This document shows positions 1-6,710 of a stretch of DNA of 12,609 bases, in pieces (the stretch's first letter is position 1; each line of letters begins with the position of its first letter). The position numbers and the translations under genes are program-made. The stretch is taken from assembly GCA_050742535.1 (NCBI GenBank), contig JBOGIQ010000163.1, positions 1 to 12,609 of the forward strand, read 5' to 3'. This DNA is from Gp6-AA40 sp050742535. Lineage in GTDB: Bacteria > Acidobacteriota > Vicinamibacteria > Vicinamibacterales > UBA2999. The notes under the pieces are model-generated. The model searched no databases and had not been told where the DNA came from. It saw nothing but the letters and a program-made list of their open reading frames with translations.

Positions 1-65
1 TCCTCCCTTACCGCCGGGCTGAATGGCAGTGGATCGATCTCCGGGATGCACCTGCCGTGCCGACC

Positions 66-156
66 GGGTTGCCTGAGTGGCATGGGTCGCCTGAGTGGCC
101 TGGGTAATCACGCAGGCAACGCAACCTAGGCAACCTAGGCAACCCAGGCTACCCAC
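66..156. repeat. Fold-back array of degenerate 9-bp repeats (copy A)
   Basis: About four 9-bp units of the form NGCCTGRGT (around 69-105) are followed after a short spacer by about four units of the complementary form AACCTAGGC (around 115-150). The two arms can therefore pair into one long imperfect hairpin. The same architecture recurs at 9605-9699. The array ends about 15 bases before the promoter-like element at 172. It could terminate an upstream transcript or be a mobile palindromic repeat; its function is unknown. Confidence 0.7.
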
Positions 157-171
157 TGCGCACTTTCGGTC

Positions 172-205
172 TTGACCTCGTCCTTTGGCGCGCGCATGCT
201 CACCC
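172..205 (+). promoter_or_regulatory. Promoter-like element upstream of cassette copy 1
   Basis: TTGACC (172-177) is separated by exactly 17 bases from CATGCT (195-200), within GCATGCTCACCC (194-205). The element upstream of the paralogous gene at 2712 has the same hexamers, the same spacing and the same 12-base downstream block, while its spacer sequence differs. That pattern suggests a selected -35/-10 pair. The -35 is near consensus, but CATGCT is a poor sigma-70 -10, so an alternative sigma factor or a palindromic GCATGC operator is also possible. Confidence 0.5.
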
Positions 206-222
206 TGCCCGGCCGGTTGTGG

Positions 223-242
223 CTTCCGCCTTCAGGCGGAAG
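223..242. repeat. REP-like short palindrome in the 5' leader
   Basis: A perfect 9-bp stem with a 2-base TC centre (CTTCCGCCT-TC-AGGCGGAAG). It lies between the promoter-like element (172-205) and the ribosome binding site (264-270) of the gene at 276. The leader of the paralogous gene at 2712 is about 40 bases shorter and has no such hairpin, so this copy was probably inserted after the duplication. Similar C-T-T-C-A-G-centred palindromes occur at 4521-4564. Confidence 0.6.
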
Positions 243-275
243 AAAGGGCATGGAGCCTCTACAGGGAGGGCCGCA

Positions 276-2084
276 ATGAATTCGTCTCGTTGGATAACGG
301 TCGCGCTCGTCCTCATCTTCGCGTTCAGTGTGGCTGCGGCAAGCTACGCGCAGGCGCCGGCACAGCCTCCGGCGCAGGGTCGAGGCGCCGGGGCGGCCGG
401 TGCGCCGGCTCAAGGCGGCGGACAGGGCGGGGGGCGTGGTGGTGCGCCCTATACGCCTGCGGCGGGCGCCAAGGACCTGCGAGCCGTGCTCTTCAACTGG
501 ATGTGGCACCAGGGCATGTTGAAGGGCGCTGACGAGCGCGACATGGTCGCCACGCTCGAATACCAGGCCAAGGGCGGCACCATTCAGGTGGACGGGCAGC
601 CGTGCACGCTCTCGCGCTTCCGTGAGAGCACGAACTACCAGACCTTCAGCCAGCGCATTCAGTACGCCTGCACGCGCCCGAACAAGCAGACGGTGTCGAA
701 CATCGAGGTCGTCAGCTGGCACTATGCCTGGAACGAGGACGCCGTCGGCGCCGAGATCGGCGGCACGAAGGGCAAGGTCGCGGCGATGCCGGCCACGGTG
801 CAGGAGCGGCTGATTCGCATCTGGGCGAATCCGCAGGGCGCGGCGAAGTCGGCGCTCGCGGGAACGATGACCGAGTGGAGGCTCGGCGCCAATCCGGGCA
901 CGGTCATCCCTGACGGCGTCATGAAGGCCGGCAACACGACGCTGTCGTGGGATGCCACCGGCAAGGCGGTGCTGACCTTCCCGATCCCCGGCATAGAGGG
1001 AGCGACCGGCACGGCGACGCTCGACGCGAAGTACATGGTCGAGAAGGTCGTGGTCACCAACGGAAAGGACACGACGGAGTTCACCTACAGCAACTATCAG
1101 GACTGGAACAACCCGCTGCACAAGATCGAAGTCTTCTACGCCGGCCGGCTGATCGAGCGGAAAAACGGCGCGGTTGTGCGCGATCTGACGACGCGCGAAA
1201 CGGAGACCGGGAATGTCTACGTCGTCGCGCCCGTGCCGGCGAGCGTGCAGAAAGCGATGAACGTCGCGACGAAGGCACCGATGATCGTGTGGGCGCGGAC
1301 CGAGCCGGCGACGAATACGACGGCACCCACCCCGCGGATCAACGGCAAGCCCGACATGACCGGCGTGTGGGCCGAATTCAACATCGGCTGGATCGGCAAC
1401 TACGGCAACCGGCGATGCGGCCCCTCACAGGTCGCTTGCCTGCGACAGACCAATCAGACGGAAGACTTCGCACTCTACTCACCGTCCCGTTTCGGCATGC
1501 AGGGTCGTCTGCTCTACAAGCCTGAGCACTGGGACAAGGTCCAGCAGCTCGACATGTGGACCAACAAGGAAGATCCGGTGATGACGTGCCAGCCGCTGGG
1601 TCTCCCCCGCCAGGGTCCGCCGCGGCGCATTTTCCAGACGGGCCACGACATCACGTTCCTCTACGGACAGTTTCCGGACGCGGGCGGGGGAATGCCGGAG
1701 TTCCGCATTATTCCCACCGACGGCCGCAAGCACGGCGAGAACGCGGAGTTCTCGGCGAAGTACTTCGGCGACACGGTGGGACACTGGGATGGCGACACGC
1801 TCGTGCTCGACTCCATCGGCTTCATCGACACGACATGGATCGGGCGCGGCGGGTACTTCCACACCGAGCAGATGCACATCGTGGAGAAGTTCCGGCGTGA
1901 AGGTGACGCCATCTTCTACGACCTGACGCTCGAGGATCCTGAAGTGCTGGCGGAGCCGCTGGTGATGCCGACGCGAATCCTCAGGCGCAACACGGCCGCC
2001 AACGCGGGGGGCCCGGTCACTGAACGAGGCCACTGCGAGACGGAGTTCGAAACCAGAGGGGCGGCCACACAGATTCGACATTAG
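276..2084 (+). CDS. Exported two-domain protein of unknown function (cassette copy 1, long partner)
   Basis: This 602-residue protein has a clear signal peptide (about residues 1-25, cut after SYA). A low-complexity Gln/Gly/Pro/Ala linker runs to about residue 57. Next comes a domain of about 270 residues (about 65-335) with FNWMWHQGM near its start and a beta-rich end (FTYSNYQDW, IEVFYAGR). After a Thr/Pro linker, the C-terminal domain (about 355-570) carries PDMTGVW, a Cys in DPVMTCQPLG, RIIPTDGRKH and GHWDGDTLVLD. That domain matches the stand-alone protein at 7114-7911. I know no assigned function for either domain; an exported location is inferred from the signal peptide. ATG 276 is chosen over an in-frame start at 219 because AGGGAGGG (263-270) lies 5 bases upstream and the signal peptide then begins correctly. 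The stop overlaps the ribosome binding site of the DUF6152 gene 12 bases on, so the two are probably co-translated. The paralogue is at 2712-4514. Confidence 0.9.
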   Translation: MNSSRWITVALVLIFAFSVAAASYAQAPAQPPAQGRGAGAAGAPAQGGGQGGGRGGAPYTPAAGAKDLRAVLFNWMWHQGMLKGADERDMVATLEYQAKGGTIQVDGQPCTLSRFRESTNYQTFSQRIQYACTRPNKQTVSNIEVVSWHYAWNEDAVGAEIGGTKGKVAAMPATVQERLIRIWANPQGAAKSALAGTMTEWRLGANPGTVIPDGVMKAGNTTLSWDATGKAVLTFPIPGIEGATGTATLDAKYMVEKVVVTNGKDTTEFTYSNYQDWNNPLHKIEVFYAGRLIERKNGAVVRDLTTRETETGNVYVVAPVPASVQKAMNVATKAPMIVWARTEPATNTTAPTPRINGKPDMTGVWAEFNIGWIGNYGNRRCGPSQVACLRQTNQTEDFALYSPSRFGMQGRLLYKPEHWDKVQQLDMWTNKEDPVMTCQPLGLPRQGPPRRIFQTGHDITFLYGQFPDAGGGMPEFRIIPTDGRKHGENAEFSAKYFGDTVGHWDGDTLVLDSIGFIDTTWIGRGGYFHTEQMHIVEKFRREGDAIFYDLTLEDPEVLAEPLVMPTRILRRNTAANAGGPVTERGHCETEFETRGAATQIRH

Positions 2085-2096
2085 GAGGAATCGCCT

Positions 2097-2495
2097 ATGA
2101 AGAAATGGACCCTCGTCAGCATCGTCCTGTGCGGGTGCCTCCTTGTCGGCACGTCGTTGCAGGCACACCACTCCCTCGCTGGCATGTACGCGCTGGGGAA
2201 AGAAGCCAAAGTGGCCGGCGCGTTCAAGGCGTTCAGGCTGGTCAATCCCCACTCGTCGATGAAGTTCGACGTGAAGGGCAAAGATGGCGCGATTACCGAG
2301 TGGAACGTCCTCGGCGGCAGCGTCCAGGCGATCGCCAGGCTCGGCCTCAAGAGCGGACCAAACGCGCTGAAACCCGGCGACGAAATCATCGTCACCATGG
2401 TGCCGGCGGCGGACGGCAAGAGCCCGATCGGACTGCTGGTCGCGATTACCTACGCGGACGGCCATGAGGTCCGCTTCCGCTCTACTGAGGAGTAA
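2097..2495 (+). CDS. DUF6152-family exported protein (cassette copy 1, short partner)
   Basis: A small secreted protein of 132 residues. The signal peptide (residues 1-23, ending SLQA) leaves a mature chain predicted to start His-His-Ser-Leu. A beta-rich, probably OB-like body follows, with Asn50-Pro51-His52 and a WNVLGG segment. The HHS start, the NPH motif and the size fit my recollection of DUF6152, whose role is unknown. A strong AGGAGG (2083-2088) overlaps the stop codon of the upstream gene and sits 8 bases from the ATG, so start and translational coupling are well supported. The mature chain differs from the copy at 4582-4980 at only two positions (Ala-Ile versus Val-Val), yet the signal peptides differ at most positions. 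The cysteines at 12 and 14 lie inside the hydrophobic core and do not form a good lipobox. Confidence 0.88.
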   Translation: MKKWTLVSIVLCGCLLVGTSLQAHHSLAGMYALGKEAKVAGAFKAFRLVNPHSSMKFDVKGKDGAITEWNVLGGSVQAIARLGLKSGPNALKPGDEIIVTMVPAADGKSPIGLLVAITYADGHEVRFRSTEE

Positions 2496-2640
2496 GGGCC
2501 AAGGCCTAACCTAAGGCCTAAGGGAAGAACGAAGCCAGGTCCAATCTTCGTTTTTCCCCTGCGTCTTGGCCTGCGTCTTTGGCCTGCGGCCTTCGCTTCG
2601 TCCTTTACTTAGGCCTTGGGCCTTCGGCCTTAGGCCTCAT
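2496..2640. repeat. Palindrome-rich spacer with GGCCTAA-type repeats and a fold-back hairpin
   Basis: This stretch is built of repeated AAGGCCTAA / TTAGGCCTT motifs at both ends (2500-2522 and 2608-2638). In the middle is a 13-bp near-perfect stem (2522-2534 with 2546-2558, one G-T pair) around an 11-base loop, with five T residues in its 3' arm. The hairpin could end the upstream operon, although the T run is inside the stem rather than after it. Overall it resembles the fold-back arrays at 66-156 and 9605-9699 but uses a different core motif. It ends about 10 bases before the second promoter-like element. Confidence 0.6.
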
Positions 2641-2647
2641 CTAGCCC

Positions 2648-2682
2648 TTGACCTGCTCTTCCCGGAGGGGCATGCTCACCCC
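2648..2682 (+). promoter_or_regulatory. Promoter-like element upstream of cassette copy 2
   Basis: TTGACC (2648-2653), 17 bases, then CATGCT (2671-2676) followed by CACCCC. It matches the element at 172-205 in hexamers, spacing and the GCATGCTCACCC block, while the 17-base spacer is largely different. The distance from CATGCT to the start codon is 35 bases here and 75 bases in copy 1; the difference can be explained by the palindrome at 223-242. A start site near 2683 would give a leader of about 30 bases. Confidence 0.5.
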
Positions 2683-2711
2683 CGAGATCAGAACGTCAGA
2701 CGGAGGACCAG

Positions 2712-4514
2712 ATGGATTCTCGTCGGAGAACTACTTTCACGATGGTCGCGTTCGTGGCGGCTCTCGCGATCGGCACGGCATCGGCAGCCTTCGCGCAGGC
2801 GCCCGCGGGACCGCAGGGTCGAGGCGCCGGACAAGGCCGGGGTCGCGGCGCTGACCCCAACGCGGGTGCACCGTATACGCCGGCGCCGGGGGCCAAAGAC
2901 CTGCGGTCCGTGATCTTCAACTGGATGTGGCACCAGGGGATGCTGAAGGGCACCGACGAGCGCGACATGGTCGCGATGCTCGAGTATCAGGCCAAGGGCG
3001 GCACCATTCAGGTTGACGGTCAGCCGTGCACGCTCTCGAAGTATCGCGCGAGCACCAACTACCAGACCTTCAGCCAGCGGATTAACTACACCTGTACTCG
3101 CCCGAATACGCAGACGTACTCGAACATCGAGGTCGTGAGCTGGCAGTATGCGTGGAACGAGGACACGCCGGGCGCCGAGATCGGCCCGACGAAAGGCAAA
3201 GTCGCGGCGATGCCGGCCGCCGTGCAGGAGCGGCTGATTCGTATCTGGGCCAGCCCGCAGGGCGCACCAAAGGCCGCGCTCGCAGGGACGATGGACACGT
3301 GGACGCTCGGCGCCAATCCGGGCGTCGTCGTCGCCGACGGTGCGGCGAAGGTCGGCAACACGTCCGTGACATGGGATGCCGCGGGCAAAGCGGTTGTCAC
3401 CTTCCCGATCCCCGGGGTGGAGGGGGCAACCGGGACCGCGACCCTCGATGCGAAGTTCATGACTGAAAAGGTCGTTGTCACGCAGGGCGCGAACACCACC
3501 GAGTTCACCTACAGCAACTACCAGGACTGGAACAATCCGCTGCACAAGATCGAAGTGTTCTACGCCGGCCGGATGATCGAGCGGAAGAACGGTGCGGTCG
3601 TTCGCGACGTGACGACGCGTGAGACGGAGACGGGCAACGTGTATGTGGTTGCACCGGTGCCGCCGCGCGTGCAGAAGGCGATGAACGTTACGACGAAGGC
3701 GCCCACCATTGTCTTCGCCAAGACCGAGCCGCCGACGAATACGACGGCGCCCACACCGCGGATCGGCAAGGTTCCCGATCTCACAGGCGTCTGGGCCGTT
3801 GCGCAGAATGGCTGGATCGGCAACTACATGGGGAACGGCGGGCGGCGCTGCGGTCCAACGCAGGTGCCACCATGCAACAGAGCCACGAACCAGACCGAGG
3901 ATTTCGCGCTCTATTCACCGTCCCGGTTCGGCCAGTTCGGCCGCCCGCTCTACAAGCCGGAGCATTGGGGCAAGGTGATTGAGCTCGACATGTGGACGAA
4001 CAAGTACGATCCTGTGATGACCTGCCAGCCGCTCGGGGTTCCGCGGCAGGGCGCGCCGCGGCGCATCTGGCAGACCGAGAACGACATCACGTTCCTCTAT
4101 CAGGGTGGCGACGCTGGCGGCGGCTACGGCGAGTATCGAATCATCCCGACCGACGGCCGGAAGCACGCGCCGGACGCGAACCTCGATCTAACCTATATGG
4201 GCGTGGCGGTCGGACGCTGGGAGGGCGACACGCTGGTCGTCGAATCGGTCGGGTTCATCGACACGACATGGATTGGACGCGGCGGGTACTTCCATTCCTC
4301 CGAGATGAGAGTCACGGAGAAGTTCCGGCGTGAAGGCGATGCCATCTTCTACGACGTGACGGTCGAGGACCCGGAGGTGTTAGTGGAGCCGCTGGTGATC
4401 CCGACGCGAATCATGCGGCGCAACGCGAACGCGGGCGCCGGTCTGCTCCGGGAGCGGGGCAACTGCGAGACCGATTTCGAAACGAATGCGGCGGCGACAC
4501 AGATTCGTCATTAG
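2712..4514 (+). CDS. Exported two-domain protein of unknown function (cassette copy 2, long partner)
   Basis: A 600-residue paralogue of the protein at 276-2084. By eye about four fifths of residues are identical, with the same domain order. A signal peptide (about 1-28, ending AFA) is followed by a shorter Gly/Arg/Gln-rich linker. The N-terminal domain carries FNWMWHQGM, FTYSNYQDW and IEVFYAGR. The C-terminal domain carries PDLTGVW, DPVMTCQPLG, RIIPTDGRKH and GRWEGDTLVVE. A small insertion (NYMGNGGRRCG versus NYGNRRCG) and different residues around the second cysteine distinguish it from copy 1. GGAGG at 2702-2706, 5 bases before ATG 2712, fixes the start. The downstream DUF6152 gene begins after 67 bases that contain two REP-like palindromes; in copy 1 that gap is only 12 bases, so tight coupling has been lost here. 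The function is unknown. Confidence 0.9.
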   Translation: MDSRRRTTFTMVAFVAALAIGTASAAFAQAPAGPQGRGAGQGRGRGADPNAGAPYTPAPGAKDLRSVIFNWMWHQGMLKGTDERDMVAMLEYQAKGGTIQVDGQPCTLSKYRASTNYQTFSQRINYTCTRPNTQTYSNIEVVSWQYAWNEDTPGAEIGPTKGKVAAMPAAVQERLIRIWASPQGAPKAALAGTMDTWTLGANPGVVVADGAAKVGNTSVTWDAAGKAVVTFPIPGVEGATGTATLDAKFMTEKVVVTQGANTTEFTYSNYQDWNNPLHKIEVFYAGRMIERKNGAVVRDVTTRETETGNVYVVAPVPPRVQKAMNVTTKAPTIVFAKTEPPTNTTAPTPRIGKVPDLTGVWAVAQNGWIGNYMGNGGRRCGPTQVPPCNRATNQTEDFALYSPSRFGQFGRPLYKPEHWGKVIELDMWTNKYDPVMTCQPLGVPRQGAPRRIWQTENDITFLYQGGDAGGGYGEYRIIPTDGRKHAPDANLDLTYMGVAVGRWEGDTLVVESVGFIDTTWIGRGGYFHSSEMRVTEKFRREGDAIFYDVTVEDPEVLVEPLVIPTRIMRRNANAGAGLLRERGNCETDFETNAAATQIRH

Positions 4515-4520
4515 GTGGAG

Positions 4521-4564
4521 TCCGGCTTCAGCCGGATCGTCGGAGTGTCCGCCTTGCGGCGGAC
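4521..4564. repeat. Double REP-like palindrome between the cassette genes
   Basis: Two adjacent hairpins. The first has a 7-bp stem TCCGGCT/AGCCGGA with a TC centre (4521-4536). The second has a 7-bp stem GTCCGCC/GGCGGAC around TTGC (4547-4564). They occupy the gap between the long gene and its DUF6152 partner in copy 2, where copy 1 has only a 12-base gap. This suggests a later insertion. Such paired palindromes resemble REP/BIME elements and may affect downstream expression or mRNA stability. Confidence 0.6.
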
Positions 4565-4581
4565 CAGCTGGAGATGCACAC

Positions 4582-4980
4582 ATGACTAGATGGATATTGC
4601 GACTCGGCGTCCTCGGCGCGTTCCTCCTGGCGACTGCGTCGGTGTACGCGCATCATTCCCTGGCCGGCATGTACGCGCTGGGCAAGGAAGCGAAGGTCGC
4701 CGGGGCGTTCAAGGCGTTCAGGCTGGTCAATCCCCACTCGTCGATGAAGTTCGATGTGAAGGGCAAGGACGGCGTGGTTACCGAGTGGAACGTCCTCGGC
4801 GGCAGCGTCCAGGCGATCGCTAGGCTCGGGCTCAAGAGTGGACCCAACGCGCTGAAACCCGGCGACGAAATCATCGTCACGATGGTACCGGCCGCGGACG
4901 GCAAGAGCCCGATTGGACTGCTCGTCGCGATCACCTACGCGGATGGGCACGAGGTTCGCTTCCGGTCGACCGAGGAATAG
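4582..4980 (+). CDS. DUF6152-family exported protein (cassette copy 2, short partner)
   Basis: A 132-residue protein, the same length as the copy at 2097-2495. The signal peptide (1-23, ending SVYA) is unlike that of copy 1, but the predicted mature chain from His24-His25 onward is identical except for two residues. The Asn50-Pro51-His52 motif is retained. ATG 4582 is chosen over an in-frame start at 4486 because the longer version begins inside the preceding gene and would bury the signal peptide. GGAG at 4570-4573 is 8 bases upstream of 4582. The DNA of the mature part carries many synonymous differences from copy 1, so the protein identity reflects strong constraint or an old conversion rather than a very recent duplication. 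A terminator-like hairpin follows at 5009. The molecular role is unknown. Confidence 0.87.
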   Translation: MTRWILRLGVLGAFLLATASVYAHHSLAGMYALGKEAKVAGAFKAFRLVNPHSSMKFDVKGKDGVVTEWNVLGGSVQAIARLGLKSGPNALKPGDEIIVTMVPAADGKSPIGLLVAITYADGHEVRFRSTEE

Positions 4981-5008
4981 CTCGGATTCACCAGGAAGAC
5001 CGCGAAGG

Positions 5009-5035
5009 CGCGAAGATGCCGTCTTCGCGGCTTTT
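5009..5035 (+). terminator. Rho-independent-like terminator after the duplicated cassettes
   Basis: An 8-bp perfect stem CGCGAAGA/TCTTCGCG around a 5-base loop (5009-5029), followed by GC and TTTT. It sits 28 bases after the stop of the second DUF6152 gene and before the radical SAM gene. An alternative outer pairing (CCGCGAAG with CTTCGCGG) uses the same right arm. The short T run makes it plausible but not textbook. Confidence 0.55.
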
Positions 5036-5074
5036 CCCTTGAGGTACGCGCGGGTGCGGCAACCGCGCCGGGTC

Positions 5075-6223
5075 ATGCTTGTGGTCCGTGCCAAACGTCG
5101 TCTTCGAGGTGGGCTTCGGCGCGTCCGTGAAGCGCGGATGTTCGTGAAGGCGCTGCGCCACCAGTATCAACCGGTTGCTGGGCACCTCATTCCGATCCGC
5201 CGCTGCAATCTGTCCTGCACTTACTGCAACGAGTACGACAGTCATTCTCCGCCGGTCATGACGCCGGTTCTTCTGCGCCGGATCGATCGCCTTTCGGAAC
5301 TGGGTACCGGCATCATCACGCTCAGCGGCGGCGAACCGCTCCTCCATCCCGATGTCGAGACCATCATCCGCCACATCCGGCGGCGCGGAGCGATTGCGAC
5401 GATCATCACGAACGGGTATCTGCTCACGCCCGAACGGATCCGCGCGCTGAACCGGGCCGGTCTCGATCACCTCCAGATCAGTATCGACAACGTGCTGCCC
5501 GATGACGTCTCGAAGAAGAGCCTCAAGGTGCTGGACCAGAAGCTGCGCTGGCTCTCGGAGCTGCGTGAATTCGACGTCACCGTCAATTCGGTTGTCGGTT
5601 CCGGGATCCGCGATCCGACAGACGCGCTGACAATCACCTTGCGGGCGCGCGAGCTGGGCTTCTCCACGACGGTTGGAATCATTCACGACGGCACGGGGCG
5701 GTTGGTTCCGCTCGACGAACGGCAGCAGGAGATCCTCGAGCAGGCGGTCAGTGCCGGAAGGTCGACGTTCGATTACGCGAATTACAACCGCTTTCAGCGC
5801 AACCTGGCACGCGGCAGACCCAACGCCTGGGACTGCCGTGCCGGCTCGCGGTACCTTTACGTCTGCGAAGATGGCCTCGTCCACTGGTGCTCGCAGCAGC
5901 GCGGCCACCCCGGTATTCCGATCGAAAAGTACAGCGAACAGAATCTGCGCGAACAGTTCCACGCGGTTAAGTCGTGCGCGCCGTTCTGCACTGTGGGATG
6001 CGTCCATCGCGTGGCGCAAGTCGACGAGCTTCGGCTCGATCCGCAACGTGCAATCGCGTCATGGTTTACGGATCCCAGCGGCAATGCGTCGCCGGCGGTG
6101 CCGGCGGCAGTCCGGCTGCTGATGTGGACGTTCGTTACTGGCAAGAGCCGTCATCTCTTTCGCCGTGCGGCCGTGGGCGTCTTCGGTACGGACCGTGAGC
6201 GGACCGCTTCCCGGCAACCCTGA
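5075..6223 (+). CDS. Radical SAM protein with C-terminal cysteine-rich domain
   Basis: From ATG 5075 this is 382 residues. The CxxxCxxC motif that binds the catalytic [4Fe-4S] cluster is Cys44, Cys48 and Cys51, in RRCNLSCTYCNEYD. SAM-binding GGEP is at 85-88, and the partial TIM barrel continues through ITNGYLL and LQISIDNV. A C-terminal part has six more cysteines (about 254, 264, 272, 301, 305, 309), the last three as CxxxCxxxC, which suggests a SPASM/twitch-like auxiliary cluster. The substrate is unknown; no neighbouring precursor peptide was found. The start is uncertain: ATG 5075 adds a basic N-terminal helix that homologues I recall seem to have, while ATG 5138 would give 361 residues. 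Neither has a strong ribosome binding site. It stands alone behind the terminator-like hairpin, so it is probably transcribed separately from the DUF6152 cassettes. Confidence 0.88.
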   Translation: MLVVRAKRRLRGGLRRVREARMFVKALRHQYQPVAGHLIPIRRCNLSCTYCNEYDSHSPPVMTPVLLRRIDRLSELGTGIITLSGGEPLLHPDVETIIRHIRRRGAIATIITNGYLLTPERIRALNRAGLDHLQISIDNVLPDDVSKKSLKVLDQKLRWLSELREFDVTVNSVVGSGIRDPTDALTITLRARELGFSTTVGIIHDGTGRLVPLDERQQEILEQAVSAGRSTFDYANYNRFQRNLARGRPNAWDCRAGSRYLYVCEDGLVHWCSQQRGHPGIPIEKYSEQNLREQFHAVKSCAPFCTVGCVHRVAQVDELRLDPQRAIASWFTDPSGNASPAVPAAVRLLMWTFVTGKSRHLFRRAAVGVFGTDRERTASRQP

Positions 6224-6435
6224 GCGGCTTCCCAGTCGCCGCTATAAGGCGCGCTCCGGGGGCACGCCGATCGCGCCGGTGCCGCCGTAGCGTGGCTGCC
6301 CCGGCCGCGGCTCAGGCTCCCGGCGTTCGAGCTGATCGGGAAGGTGCTGATACCGGAGCCGCGCGCAGGGTTGCCCGGTGAGTTGCGTCAACTCGCGTCG
6401 ACGGCAGCGACCGGCCCGAGCGCGCCCGGTGACTG

Positions 6436-6672
6436 CTACGGACGCCGCGCAGGATTCTCCAGGTCCGGCAGGTTGCCGTCCGCATCCTCGGGATCACGGG
6501 CCTCGGCGCGCTGCTCGACAATGATTTCGAGCGCGTGGCGCTTGTCTTCGTTGAGCATGTCGTACACCGCGCCGGCCGCAGCCGAGCCCGGGCCCCGTGA
6601 ACGGCGGACGATACTTGCCAACAGCGCCACCACTGCTATCAGAACGACCAGCCAGGCCGCAGCTTCCGCCAT
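6436..6672 (-). CDS. Small single-pass membrane protein, hypothetical
   Basis: 78 residues. The N-terminus (about 4-23, AAAWLVVLIAVVALLASIV) is a strong transmembrane helix followed by RRSR, so the rest should lie in the cytoplasm. The soluble part contains YDMLNEDKRHALEIIVEQ, a charged helix, and an acidic tail ending DGNLPDLENPARRP. This composition is sensible for a real protein and resembles small acidobacterial hypotheticals I recall, but I cannot name a family. The start codon is only 38 bases from the divergent DUF6152 start at 6711, so the two genes would have overlapping control regions. No good ribosome binding site is visible. The 212 bases between the radical SAM stop and this gene show no coding signal. 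Confidence 0.6.
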   Translation of the reverse strand: MAEAAAWLVVLIAVVALLASIVRRSRGPGSAAAGAVYDMLNEDKRHALEIIVEQRAEARDPEDADGNLPDLENPARRP

Positions 6673-6710
6673 CTGATCTTCAGGTTCGCACCTTTGCTAC
6701 CATCCGTCGC

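Noticed and set aside
3..107. Open frame from the left edge to TAA 105-107 that could be the end of an upstream gene
   Set aside because: Only about 34 codons, a third of them within the 9-bp repeat array, and no recognisable motif. The codon third positions do not favour G or C clearly.
135..1121. Long minus-strand open frame opposite the first exported protein, with an equivalent at 2688-3545
   Set aside because: An antisense shadow of strong plus-strand genes in GC-rich DNA. The protein is Arg-rich without motifs, and both paralogues show it because the coding strand is conserved.
1479..2465. 328-codon minus-strand frame opposite the end of the first cassette
   Set aside because: It spans two convincing plus-strand genes with ribosome binding sites and family motifs; Arg/His/Asp-rich composition is typical of an antisense frame.
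4988..6046. 352-codon minus-strand frame opposite the radical SAM gene
   Set aside because: The plus strand has clear radical SAM motifs; the minus-strand product has no recognisable domain.
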